Shown here piece after piece: positions 27,701-39,500 of a stretch of 64,000 nucleotides of DNA. The DNA comes from Symsagittifera roscoffensis (lineage: Eukaryota > Xenacoelomorpha > Acoela > Convolutidae). The translations under genes and the position numbers were made by a program. Position 1 is the stretch's first letter; each line of letters begins with the position of its first letter. The DNA lies in NCBI RefSeq assembly GCF_963678635.1, contig NC_087065.1, positions 7,711,209 to 7,775,208 on the forward strand. The letters are read 5' to 3'. A model generated the notes under the pieces. It was given only the letters and a program-made list of their open reading frames with translations. It was not told where the DNA came from and did no database searches.

Positions 27701-28600
27701 GATTGAAGAAGTAAGATCAGACCGTACATAGCATCCAGGTTTACAGTTGCTGTCTATTAAACAGTTGCAACTAGTTGAAGCAGAAATCTCAGAGCATCAA
27801 TAGCATCCAGGTTTAAAGGTAATGTCTTTATGGTTGCTGTCTACTTAATAATTGGAACTGGTTGAATAATTACATTCAGCGCATCAATAGCGTCCAGGTT
27901 TTTTGGTGCAGTCTACTAAACAGTTGCAACTGATTGAAGAAGTAAGATCAGACCGTACATAGCATCCAGGTTTACAGGTGCTGTCTTTTAAACAGTTGCA
28001 ACCAGTTGAAGCAGTAGACTCAGAGCATCAATAGCATCCAGGTTTACAGGTAATGTCTTTATAGTTGATGTCTACTAAATAATTGGAACTCGTTGAATAA
28101 GTACATTCAGCGCATCAATAGCGTCCAGGTTTAATGGTGCAGTCTACTAAACAGTTGCAACTGATTGAAGAAGTAAGATCAGACCGTACATAGCATCCAA
28201 GTTTACAGGTGCTGTCTTTTAAAGAGTTGCAACCAGTTGAAGCAGAAGACTCAGAGCATCAATAGCATCCAGGCTTAAAGGTAATGTCTTTATAGTTGCT
28301 GTCTACTAAATAATTGGAACTGGTTGAATAAGTACATTCAGCGCATCAATAGCGTCCAGGTTTAATGGTGCAGTCTACTAAACAGTTGCAACTGATTGAA
28401 GAAGTAAGATCAGACCGTACATAGCATCCAGGTTTACAGTTGCTGTCTATTAAACAGTTGCAACTAGTTGAAGGAGAAGACTCATAGCATCAATAGCATC
28501 CAGATTTAAAGAAAATGTCTTTATAGTTGTTGTCTACTAAATAATTGGAACTGGTTGAATAAGTACATTCAGCGCATCAATAGCTTCCAGGTTTAATGGT
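12761..28600 (+). repeat. Higher-order satellite, 231-bp trimeric repeat
   Basis: Here the 72-bp monomers form a trimer of 231 bp: two 72-bp monomers plus one 87-bp monomer that contains an extra 15 bp around GTAATGTCTTTATAG. An exact example is the 231-bp step from 23591 to 23822. Between about 12.8 and 14.3 kb, a 215-bp version lacking 16 bases alternates with the 231-bp one, giving a 446-bp repeat. Around 22.0-23.8 kb, a 924-bp block (4 x 231) is repeated. All trimers carry stops on the + strand, so this part is not coding in the standard code. Confidence 0.9.
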
Positions 28601-31600
28601 GTTGTCAACTAAACAATTGAACCGATTGAAGAAGTAAACTCAGAGCATCCATAGCGTCCATGATTACAGGTGCTGTCTAGTAAACAGTTGCAACTAATTG
28701 AAGCAGGTAATTCAGAGAATCAATAGCCTCCAGGATTAAAGGTGTTGTCAATTAAACAATTAAACTGATTGAAGAAGTAAACTCAGAGCATCCATAGCAT
28801 CCATGGTTACAGGTGCTGTCTACTAAACAGTTACAACTAATTGAAGCAGTAGACTCACAGCATCAATAGCATCCAGGTTTAAAGGTAATGTCTTTATAGT
28901 TGCTGTCTACTAAATAATTGGAACTGGTTGAATAAGTACATTCAGCGCATCAATAGCGTCCAGGTTTAATGGTGCAGTCTACTAAACAGTTTCAACTGAT
29001 TGAAGAAGTAAGATCAGACCGTACATAGCATCCAGGTTTACAGGTGCTGTCTATTAAACAGTTGCAACTAGTTGAAGCAGAAGACTCAGAGCATCAATAG
29101 CATCCAGGTTTAAAGGTAATGTCTTTATAGTTGCTGTCTACTAAATAATTGGAAATGGTTGAATAAGTACATTCAGCGCATCAATAGCGTCCAGGTTTAA
29201 TGGTGCAGTCTACTAAACAGTTGCAACTGATTGGAGAAGTAAGATCAGACCGTACATAGCATCCAAGTTTACAGGTGCTGTCTATTAAACAGTTGCAACT
29301 AGATGAAGCAGAAAACTCAGAGCATCAATAGCATCCAGGTTTAAGGGTAATGTCTTTATAGTTGCTATCTACTACATAATTGGAACTGGTTGAATAAGTA
29401 CATTCAGCGCATCAATAGCGTCCAGGTTTAATGGTGCAGTCTACAAAACAGTTGCAACTGATTGAAGAAGTAAGATCAGAACGTACATAGCATCCAGGTT
29501 TACAGATGCTGTCTAATAAACAGTTGCAACTAGTTGAAGCAGAAGACTTAGAGCATCAATAGCATTCAGGTTTAAAGGTATTGTCTTTTTAGTTGCTGTC
29601 TAATAAATAATTGGAACTCGTTGAATAAGTACATTCAGCGCATCAATAGCGTCCAGGTTTAATGGTGCAGTCTACTAAACAGTTGCAACTGATTGGAGAA
29701 GTAAGATCAGACCGTACATAGCATCCAAGTTTACAGGTGCTGTCTATCAAACAGTTGCAACTAGATGAAGCAGAAAACTCAGAGCATCAATAGCATCCAG
29801 GTTTAAGGGTAATGTCTTTATAGTTGCTATCTACTACATAATTGGAACTGGTTGAATAAGTACATTCAGCGCATCAATAGCGTACAGGTTTAATGGTGCA
29901 GTCTACAAAACAGTTGCAACTGATTGAAGAAGTAAGATCAGAACGTACATAGCATCCAGGTTTACAGATGCTGTCTAATAAACAGTTGCAACTAGTTGAA
30001 ACAGAAGACTTAGAGCATCAATAGCATTCAGGTTTAAAGGTATTGTCTTTTTAGTTGCTGTCTACTAAATAATTGGAACTCGTTGAATAAGTACATTCAG
30101 CGCATCAATAGCGTCCAGGTTTAATGGTGCAGTCTACTAAACAGTTGCAACTGATTGAAGAAGTAAGATCAGACCGTACATGGCATCCAGGTTTACAGTT
30201 GCTGTCTATTAAACAGTTGCAACTAGTTGAAGCAGAAGACTCATAGCATCAATAGCATCCAGGTTTAAAGGTAATGTCTTTATAGTTGCTGTCTACTAAG
30301 TAATTGGAACTGGTTGAATACGTACATTCAGCGCATCAATAGCTTCCAGGTTTAATGGTGTTGTCAACTAAACAATTGAACTGATTGAAGAAGTAAACTC
30401 AGAGCCTCCATAGCGTCCATGATTACAGGTGCTGTCTACTAAACAGTTGCAACTAATTGAAGCAGGTATTTCAGAGAATCAATAGCATCCAGGATTAAAG
30501 GTGTTGTCAATTAAACAATTGAACTGATTGAAGAAGTAAACTCAGAGCATCCATAGCATCCATGGTTACAGGTGCTGTCTACTAAACAGTTGCAACTAAT
30601 TGAAGCAGTAGACTCACAGCATCAATAGCATCCAGGTTTAAAGGTAATGTCTTTATAGTTGCTGTCTACTTAATAATTGGAACTGGTTGAATAAGTACAT
30701 TCAGCGCATCAATAGCGTCCAGGTTTAATGGTGCAGTCTACTAAACAGTTGCAACTGATTGAAGAAGTAAGATCAGACCGTACATAGCATCCAGGTTTAC
30801 AGGTGCTGTCTAATAAACAGTTGCAACTAGTTGAAGCAGAAGACTCAGAGCATCAATAGCATCCAGGTTTAAAGGTAATGTCTTTATAGTTGCTGTCTAC
30901 TAAATAATTGGAAATGGTTGAATAAGTACATTCAGCGCATCAATAGCGTCCAGGTTTAATGGTGCAGTCTACTAAACAGTTGCAATTGATTGGAGAAGTA
31001 AGATCAGAACGTACATAGCATCCAAGTCTACAGGTGCTGTCTATTAAACAGTTGCAACTAGATGAAGCAGAAGACTCAGAGCATCAATAGCATCCAGGTT
31101 TAAGGGTAATGTCTTTATAGTTGCTATCTACTACATAATTGGAACTGGTTGATTAAGTACTTTCAGCGCATCAATAGCGTCCAGGTTTAATGGTGCAGTC
31201 TACAAAACAGTTGCAACTGATTGAAGAAGTAAGATCAGAACGTACATAGCATCCAGGTTTACAGATGCTGTCTAATAAACAGTTGCAACTAGTTGAAGCA
31301 GAAGACTTAGAGCATCAATAGCATCCATGTTTAAAAGTATTGTCTTTTTAGTTGCTGTCTACTAAATAATTGGAACTGGTTGAATAAGTACATTCAGCGC
31401 ATCAATAGCGTGCAGGTTTAATGGTGCAGTCTACTAAACAGTTGCAACTGATTGAAGAAGTAAGATCAGACCGTACATAGCATCCAGGTTTACAGGTGCT
31501 GTCTGTTAAGCAGTTGCAACTAGTTGAAGCAGAAGACTCAGAGCATCAATAGCATCCAGGTTTAAAGGTAATGTCCTTATAGTTGCTGTCTACTAAATAA

Positions 31601-34600
31601 TTGGAACTATTTGAATAAATACATTCAGCGCATCAATAGCGTCCAGGTTTAATGGTGTTGTCAACTAAACAATTGAACTGATTGAAGAAGTAAACTCAGA
31701 GCGTCCATAGCATCCATGATAACAGTTCCTGTCTACTAAACAGTTGCAAGCAATTGAAGCAGTAGACTCAGAGCATCATTAGCATCCAATTTTAAAGGTG
31801 CTGTCTACTAAGCAGTGCTACTAATTGAAGCAGGTAGTTCAGAGAATCAATAGCATCCAGGATTAAAGGTGTTGTCAATTAAACAATTGAACTGATTGAA
31901 GAAGTAAACTCAGAGCATCCAGTAGCATCCATGATTACAGGTGCTGTCTACTAAACAGTTGCAACTAATAGAAGCAGTAGACTCAGAGCATCAATAGCAT
32001 CAAGGTTTAAAGGTAATGTCTCTATAGTTGCTGTCTACTAAATTATTGGAACTGGTTGAATAAGTGCATTCAGCGCATCAATAGCGTCCAGGTTTGATGG
32101 TGCAGTCTACTAAACAGTTGCAACTGATTGAAGAAGTAAGATCAGACCGTACATAGCATCCAGGTTTACAGGTGCTGTCTATTAAACAGTTGCAACTAGT
32201 TGAAGCAGAAGACTCAGAGCATAAATATCATCCAATTTTAAAGGTACTGTCTACTAAGCAGTGCTATTAATTGAAGCAGGTAGTTCAGAGAATCAATAGC
32301 ATCCAGGATTAAAGGTGTTGTCGATTAAACAATTGAACTGATTGAAGAAGTAAACTCAGAGCATCCATAGCATCCATGATTACAGGTGCTGTCTATTAAA
32401 CAATTGCAACTAATTGAAGCAGTAGACTCAGAGCATCAATAGCATCAAGGTTTAAAGGTAATGTCTCTATAGTTGCTGTCTACTAAATTATTGGAACTGG
32501 TTGAATAAGTGCATTCAGCGCATCAATAGCGTCCAGGTTTAATGGTGCAGTCTACTAAACAGTTGCAACTGATTGAAGAATTAAGATCAGACCGTATACA
32601 TAGCATCCAGGTTTACAGGTGCTGTCTATTAAACAGTTGCAACTAGTTGAAGCAGAAGACTCAGAGCATCAATAACATCCAGGTTTAAAGGTAATGTCCT
32701 TATAGTTGCTGTCTACTAAATAATTGGAACTGGTTGAATAAGTACAATCAGCGCATCAATAGCGTCCAGGTTTATTGGTGCAGTCTACTAAACAGTTGCA
32801 AATGATTGAAGAAGTAAGATCAGACCGTACATAGAATCCAGGTTAACAGAGGCTGTCTATTAAACAGTTGCAACTAATTGAAGCAGTAGACTCAGAGCAT
32901 CAGTAGCATCCAGGTTTAAAAGGAATGTCTACTGAACAGTTGCAATTGGTTTTAAAAAAAATAAGAGCCTCCATAGCTTCCAGGTTTTCAGGTGCCGTCT
33001 ACTAACCAGTGCTACTAATTGAAGCAAGTAAGTCAGAAAATCAATAGCATCCAGGATTAAAGGTGTTGTCTACTAAACAATTGATATGATTGAAGAAGTA
33101 AGCTCAGAGCATCCATAGCATCCAAGGTTACAGGTGATGTCTACTAAACAGTTGCAACTAATTGAAGCAGGTAATTCAGAGAATCAATAGCATCCAGGAT
33201 TAAAGGTGTTGTCAATTAAACAATTGAACTGATTGAAGAAGTAAACTCAGAGCATCCATAGCATCCATGGTTACAGGTGCAGTCTACTGAACAGTTGCAA
33301 CTGATTGAAGAATTAAGATCAGACCGTACATAGCATCCAGGTTTACAGGTGCTGTCTATTAAACAGTTGCAACTAGTTGAAGCAGAAGACTCAGAGCATC
33401 AATAACATCCAGGTTTAAAGGTAATGTCTTTATAGTTGCTGTCTACTAAATAATTGGAAATGGTTGAATAAGTACAATCAGCGCATCAATAGCGTCCAGG
33501 TTTAATGGTACAGTCTACTAAACAGTTGCAAATGATTGAAGAAGTAAGATCAGACCGTACATAGCATCCAGGTTAACAGAGGCTGTCTATTAAACAGTTG
33601 CAACTAATTGAAGCAGTAGACTCAGAGCATCAGTAGCATCCAGGTTTAAAAGGAATGTCTACTGAACAGTTGCAATTGGTTTTAAAAAAAATAAGAGCCT
33701 CCATAGCATCCAGGTTTTCAGGTGCCGTCTACTAACCAGTGCTACTAATTGAAGCAGGTAAGTCAGAGAATCAATAGCATCCAGGATTAAAGGTGTTGTC
33801 TACTAAACAATTGAACTGATTGAAGAAGTAAGCTCAGAGCATCCATAGCATCCAAGGTTACAGGTGCTGTCTACTATACAGTTGCAATTAATTGATGAAG
33901 TAAGCCCAGAGCATCAAAAGCATCCAGGTTTAAAGGTGATGTATACTAAACAGTTGAAATTTATTGAGGAAGTAAGCTCAGAGCATCAATAGCATCCGGG
34001 CTTAATGGTGCTGTCTACTAAACAGTTGCAACTGATTGAAGAAATAAACTCAGAGCAACCATAGCATCCAGTTTTAACGGTACAGTCAACTGAACAGTTG
34101 CAATTGATTAAAAAATAAAATCAGAGCGTACATAGCATCCAGGTTTGCAGGTGCTGTCTATCAAACAGTTGCAACTAATTGAAGCAGTAAACTCAGAACA
34201 TCAATAGAATCCAGGTTTGATGATGCTGCCTAGTAAACAGTTGCAACTGATTGAAGAAGTAAACTCGGAGCATCAAGTACATCCAGTTTAAAAAGTACCG
34301 TCTACTAAACAGTTGCAATTGGTTAAAAAAGAAAATTCAGAGGGTACATATCATCCAAGTTTACAGGTGCTGTCTACTAAACAGATGCAATTGATTGAGG
34401 AAGTAAACTCAAAGCATCATTAGCATCCAGGTTTAATGGTGCTGTCTAGTAAACAGTTGAAACTGGTTGAATAAGTAAAATCAGAGCATGAATAGAATTC
34501 AAGTTTACAGATGCTGTCTACTAAACAATTGCAATTAAATAAAAAATTAAAATCAGAGCATCCATAGCATCCAGGTTTTTAGGTTCTGTCTACTAAAAAG

Positions 34601-34774
34601 TTGCAAGTAATCGAAGCACTTAACTCAGAGCATCCATAGCATCCAGCTCCGAGCATCAAAAGCATCCAAGTTTAAAGGTGATTTCCATTAAAAAATTTAC
34701 AATTGATTGAAGAAGTAAGAGCAACTATCGCATCCATGTTTACAGTTGCTGTCTACTAAACAGTTGGAATTAAT
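28601..34774 (+). repeat. Mixed and diverged satellite units left of the retroelement
   Basis: Trimer units mix with other variants: frameshifted monomers (AAGCAGTGCTACTAATTG), monomers with TTGAACTGATTGAAG, and degenerate monomers near 34 kb. Larger duplicated blocks are visible; for example the segment with ACTGAACAGTTGCAATTGG at about 32930 recurs at about 33660. The last ~400 bp (34381-34777) matches 60653-61049 to the right of the retroelement. Confidence 0.85.
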
Positions 34775-34777
34775 TGA
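34775..34777. other. Left target-site duplication (TGA)
   Basis: The bases TGA directly precede the left LTR and recur directly after the right LTR. The uninterrupted paralogous satellite copy at 61047-61049 has a single TGA in AATTAATTGAAGCAG. This defines a 3-bp duplication if the LTR ends are TG and CA. Confidence 0.75.
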
Positions 34778-35250
34778 TGTAACATTCGCCCGGAAGATAC
34801 ATATCGACGGATAACAAAACTAAGTCTTAAGACGACTGGCTAGCGTCTAAACAGAGCTTTGCATGTTTTTCACCGTCTCTACCAAGCCAGTACTTTTCGG
34901 TGGTCTTTCTTACATCAGGCTGACAAAAACGTTACTGTTCTCCGGCTTCGACCAGAACGCTCAAATTAACTAGATTACATGCAAAAATAGTGAGCTCATG
35001 GCTGGGTCTCAGTATCCCCAGACCACGAGGTCACTCCTAAAAACAGGGCTACTACTTATTATATTACTATTGTTTTTGTTCAGTAGATAAAAATCATCAT
35101 CTCCATCGAAGATGGATCAACCCTTTCCCCCCTACTTCTAGCTCCTCATTCTTGTCAAAACGAATTAAGATCTTAATTAAATTCAAGTCAGGACATGACG
35201 GATGCTAAAATTCAATATAAGTTCATAAAAGTCCACGTCCCGAGACCCTT

Positions 35251-35268
35251 CCGGATTCTTGAATCCGG
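35251..35268. other. LTR hairpin 1 (CCGGATTC stem)
   Basis: CCGGATTC, TT, GAATCCGG is a perfect 8-bp inverted repeat with a 2-base loop. It overlaps one copy of the CCCTTCCGGATT motif found many times in the leader. The right LTR carries the same structure near 58909-58926. Confidence 0.7.
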
Positions 35269-35328
35269 TGAATCAAGCTTCTTAATATCCAGTTCACAAT
35301 AACTCGGAAGGCTGGGTTTTACCCTTCA

Positions 35329-35378
35329 CCGTTGCTCGCAACGGCCTTGCAACTATTGTAACAGCACAATAGTTGCAA
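35329..35378. other. LTR hairpins 2 and 3
   Basis: Two adjacent perfect inverted repeats lie here. CCGTTGC/GCAACGG spans 35329-35344 with a 2-base loop. TTGCAACTATTGT/ACAATAGTTGCAA spans 35347-35378 with 13-bp arms and a 6-base loop. The same pair is in the right LTR, the larger at 59005-59036. In the RNA they would form two stacked stem-loops. Roles in packaging, termination or translation are possible but not shown. Confidence 0.75.
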
Positions 35379-35522
35379 CTCGGAACGTCCTCTGCTGTTC
35401 GGTAGTTCGTTGTTGTTTTTTTAGTCTCGATTTCGTACTGTTCGTAATCGCAGATAAAAGTTGTTCTGTTTTTTCTTGCTCTTTTAGCTAAAAATGGCCG
35501 TTTCTGACGTTTCTCAGAAATA

Positions 35523-35530
35523 TGACGTCA
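35523..35530. promoter_or_regulatory. CRE-type palindrome in LTR (left)
   Basis: TGACGTCA, inside the 10-bp palindrome ATGACGTCAT, is the full consensus site of CREB/ATF-type bZIP factors. In element orientation it lies about 170 bases from the LTR start, a plausible U3 enhancer position. Function is inferred from the consensus only. Confidence 0.4.
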
Positions 35531-35699
35531 TAATTCGAATTTTTAAAAATTAGAATTCCAGAATCTTCTAGCCTTCACCGTTTGGTTAATCGTTCAAATA
35601 ACGTCCTTATCCGTTCTAAATCGCCAATTCGGAAGGCTTGCTGCTAAAATACCAAATTCTGCAGAGACTGCATTTTGGCCATTCTGGTCGAATGTCACA

Positions 35700-36519
35700 T
35701 ACTCCCCGGACAGTCCGGTCAATGTCCTCATTGAATCGCGCAATGTTCTAAGTGGTTACAGTGTCATCGAACAGAATTTACAAAATGCACGAAATTACTT
35801 TTACCTACGTCACATCGACTCACTGCAGAATATAAATGGCATCACCCTACATCACTATAGCCTTCAAATTCTTTCATTAATCTGCACATTGAGGATATGA
35901 CTTAAGATAAAACATATTTTCTGACTTCCAGTGTCAATATCCCGATTGAAACTCTTTCTCCTAGATTTAAAAGGTGTTGGCTTGCAGGACAGTCCTGCCA
36001 ACCAACAAGCTAAAATTATCCTACTATGCTCCTTCCCTTCGGAAATCTTGCTTGTTTATTGTCCTGAATATTAAAACTAAGAAACTTTGTGGTTAGAAAG
36101 AACAATGCAACAACCTCCCTCCTCAAGAAGTTACTCAAGTTTTTCATGTCACCACAAAGTGATCAGTCTTCCTAAGTGATTAAAAACAATCATGCAGGCT
36201 GGAATATTTAAATATACTCTTCCCTCAAGCCTTTCTAAATAAATAATAAGTGAGTGTCTCTAAAGCCACTTCAACTAAAACCAAAATGCAAATTTATAAA
36301 TGCAACAATTTCCAAACTCAACTTAAATGTTTCAGTTTTCAATTACAACTTGGTTGCTTGGTTTCTCATTTGAGTTTTTCACACACATAAAACAATTTTG
36401 AGTTTTAACTTTTCTTCATCATCCCTTTGTTCTCTTCTTTTTTCGTCGTTTAGAAGTTCTAAAACTTCTAAATTCTTCTAATTTTCTTTCTTGTTGCCTC
36501 TTGTTTTCTCGACCATTCA
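35700..36519 (-). other. 3' untranslated region of the element with terminal polypurine tract
   Basis: About 820 bp lie between the stop of the 1205-aa ORF and the 3' LTR, with no gene. Next to the LTR, in element orientation, is TGTCCGGGGAGT (+ 35701-35712), which holds the only purine-rich tract (GGGGAG) positioned to prime plus-strand DNA. A CCGGAC/GTCCGG hairpin (35706-35718) overlaps it. The rest is AT-rich and pyrimidine-rich on the + strand. Confidence 0.6.
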
Positions 36520-39500
36520 TCAATGCTCCATTTCCTCCTCCTGTGACGCTGACTCTGCACTCTCGGTCTCCGTGTCTTGTAGCACGTCATTGACTATCCT
36601 GACGCTGTTGGAAGCCGCCCTCCAACACTTCTGCTCTTCCACCCTCTGTTTACAGCAAGGTAGGGGATCCACGTTTGATTCTCTGTTTCTACAGAAGCTG
36701 TTGTGGAGACACAACGTCACGTTTCTCTCCAAATCTTCTTTCAGCATCTCTGCCTTCTCATTTCCACTACGCTCGCTCGTCCTGGAAATTCTTTTCACAG
36801 CGGTGGTCACTGCATTCCGATGGGTCACGAAAGCTCGCTTGAAAGCTCCTGCCCCAATGTCCAGCTGATATTCACTGTACACTCTGCCATGTTTCGACAT
36901 ATGCTTTTTCGCATACTCGTACAACCATGCAGTCATGTTAGCTCTGAACCATGGCATCAATCGTTTTCTTGCCCATATCTTCTTCACTTCCATCGGAATG
37001 TTTAGAACTTTGCACATTGTCTCAAAAAGATCTAAATCTTTTAGACAATCTAATTTCTGCAATTGTTCTCTCGTCGGTGCTTCCTGTCTATTATTTTCTC
37101 TCACATAAGCTTCCAGCCATCGTATCGCCATCATAACTCCCACTATCACTATTGTTATGGGCTGTGATGAATCTGGTAAACCCATGGAGAGCAGCTCTCC
37201 AGAGTCCCAGATCAACACCAGATTACTACGCTTGGGATACCACCAGGTCTGCAGCAAGCAGTGGCAAGGAAACTCGTCATGTGTCAACATGATGCTCCTC
37301 CAATTACGTTTTCCCGAAGCTTCCAGCAATGGTTCCACTTCCATCATCACTCGTTGGATTTCATCATTCTCATCTACTGCATTGTAATCTGAGACAGTTG
37401 ATCCTCTCTGTTTCTGTTTTTCGAAGTCACTGAAGTTCCCGCTCACATATCCCATGAACTTCTTTCCTAGTATTGACTCCAACTCCTCTTTGGTTCTTTC
37501 TGGAACTGCTGAGAAAATCTTACACAGTAACTCGTAAGACTTTTCAGACATTCTTGCCAACCTCACGCACTTCGGCACTGAAAAAGCTTGATCCACGATC
37601 GTTCTTGTGCTCTTCACGTCCACAGCCACGAAATGTACAGGGTATCTGCTCTTGCACATTGGAGCCAACGTTGAACCCACCAAATATCGTGCTCCTGATG
37701 GTCTACAATAAGTTTCGCTGTGTCTGATGTTCATCTCCGTTTCGATTGCTTCCCTCCATTTTCCTATATACTTCTGCTCAGTCTGCAGAACTCCTGGGAA
37801 TACCTCTACGCTGATGGCTGTGACCATCTCATGTTTCTGTTCTAGATTCAATAGTGACTCTAAAGAACCAAACATGCTGTAGAATCCTAGTGCTGTCACT
37901 AGATTCACATCGGTTCCTCCATGGCAATCCGCTATCAGTTCCGTTTCCGTTCTTGCTTTCATCACTACATTTCCAAACAATACCGTCAACTGCTTGTGTT
38001 GTTTCTCCAGGGTTTTCACACAGTCTAGACTTCCACAAACGTGACCCTCTAGTCCACAGACTTCCGCCAGACAGCTACCAGGTTTGACCCAGTCTTCTGG
38101 TCCCCAGCCAGGCAACTCCACTCTATCTTCTCCGTTGCTCTTAGAGGCTGTTATCATCACATTATATATGATGTTGAGGTCACGCAGGTTACAGTCCACA
38201 TTCAGTTCCCTCTGTACGTCCTGTGTCGCCCGCAATATTGAGTCAGCGTTGGGACTAGGACACCACGATGGCTTCATCAATTCCCACACTGCCATCAAGC
38301 TCGTTCTCAGTAATTCATCTGAGAACCCCAACCCAAATTCCACTCTCTTGTCGGATTTTGGCACTGAAGGTGCAGTCACCTCTTCTTCCAAGACCAATCC
38401 CAATTTGGCCTGTGGATTGTTAACGCTCTTAGTCGTCACAATTCTGGACGTCCAGAATCTTAGTAACACCGCCTGCTCATAATCAAAGAAGCAATCACGT
38501 ATGTCTTCACTCAGGAAAGGATTGTATGCTATCCCTATAATCCCGGACACATAGCTATAGGACTTCTTCTTGATCGGTCCACAGTATTCACTGGATTTTG
38601 GCAATGCTCCCATAGATTCTTTAGTGAGCCTCAACTCCTTGTTTGAGAATCTCCTGATCTCGTCTATCTTTTTCATGGGTTCCAGTTCTTCAGGTTCTTT
38701 CATGTTCACCCTCATCGGTTTACTTTGCTGCATATCCAGCATTGCTAGTAAGAACATGGCTTTCGTTCGCTCATCGCCTTCCTTCAACATTTTAACACAA
38801 GTGCTTAATGCAGGTACTGAAATCTGCTCTATCAGGAATCGAATGAAACAGAGAGCGTCTCTCCGCTTTGCACACGCTACTGCTGCTCCCTCCTGGACTA
38901 TCAGATCCCTCAGATTCGTCATAAGGAAAACTTTTTCCTCCTTTGATCTCTTCCTTTCTCCCGAATCATATTCTTCGCTAGTCAGTCCCATCATGCACCA
39001 GGCGAGCCTGAGTTGTAATTCTGTCCTTACGTAAGGTACTGCCACGAGAGCATGTATTCTTGGCGTAGTCCTCATTTCCTCTTCGAAATACCTCAATACT
39101 ACTGCTTTCCATGGAAGGCTCACCAACTGCTCGATCGTCTCCGCCTGTACGTCAGACGACGCCAAAGTTCCGTACGCCTTCTGCTTGAGGGTGGTGCCTT
39201 GCAACATTGTTTCCAGATAACCCTCCATGGCTTTTTCTTCTTCCAGGGCCATTACATGCCCTCTAGCCGAGTTTCGGTATTCCAACATCTCCATGTATCC
39301 ACCGGTGGGTTCATCTATCGACACTGTCTCAGACACTGTCAGTCTGTTGTATTCCACTGGTGTTAGTTGTCCTGCAACACTTCCCTTTCCATGATTCATT
39401 GGAGATGGCTTGAAGTCCCTCATTTTACTCTCTCCACATTGACTGAGTATTTCCATTTCTAAAGTCGCTCCAGTCAGAGTGCGGTCACTCCTTTTGGATT

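Larger units (their letters stand above)
34778..35699 (-). repeat. 3' LTR (left copy), 922 bp
   Basis: It begins TGTAACATTC and ends GAATGTCACA on the + strand, so the termini form an imperfect 10-bp inverted repeat with TG and CA ends. Read in element orientation it runs TGTGACATTC to GAATGTTACA. Against the right LTR I count about three substitutions (near 35183, 35423 and 35674) and a one-base length change in a T-run near 35420. It contains a CRE-type palindrome and three perfect hairpins. I see no canonical AATAAA in element orientation. Confidence 0.95.

Noticed and set aside
1000-34774. Reassigned stop codons (TAG/TAA as Gln) that would make the whole satellite one giant ORF
   Set aside because: The retroelement frames in the same window end with TAA, TAG and TGA, which fits the standard code, and parts of the array contain real frameshifts.
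1000-34774. CRISPR array
   Set aside because: The units are contiguous diverged tandem repeats without unique spacers, and the context is eukaryotic.
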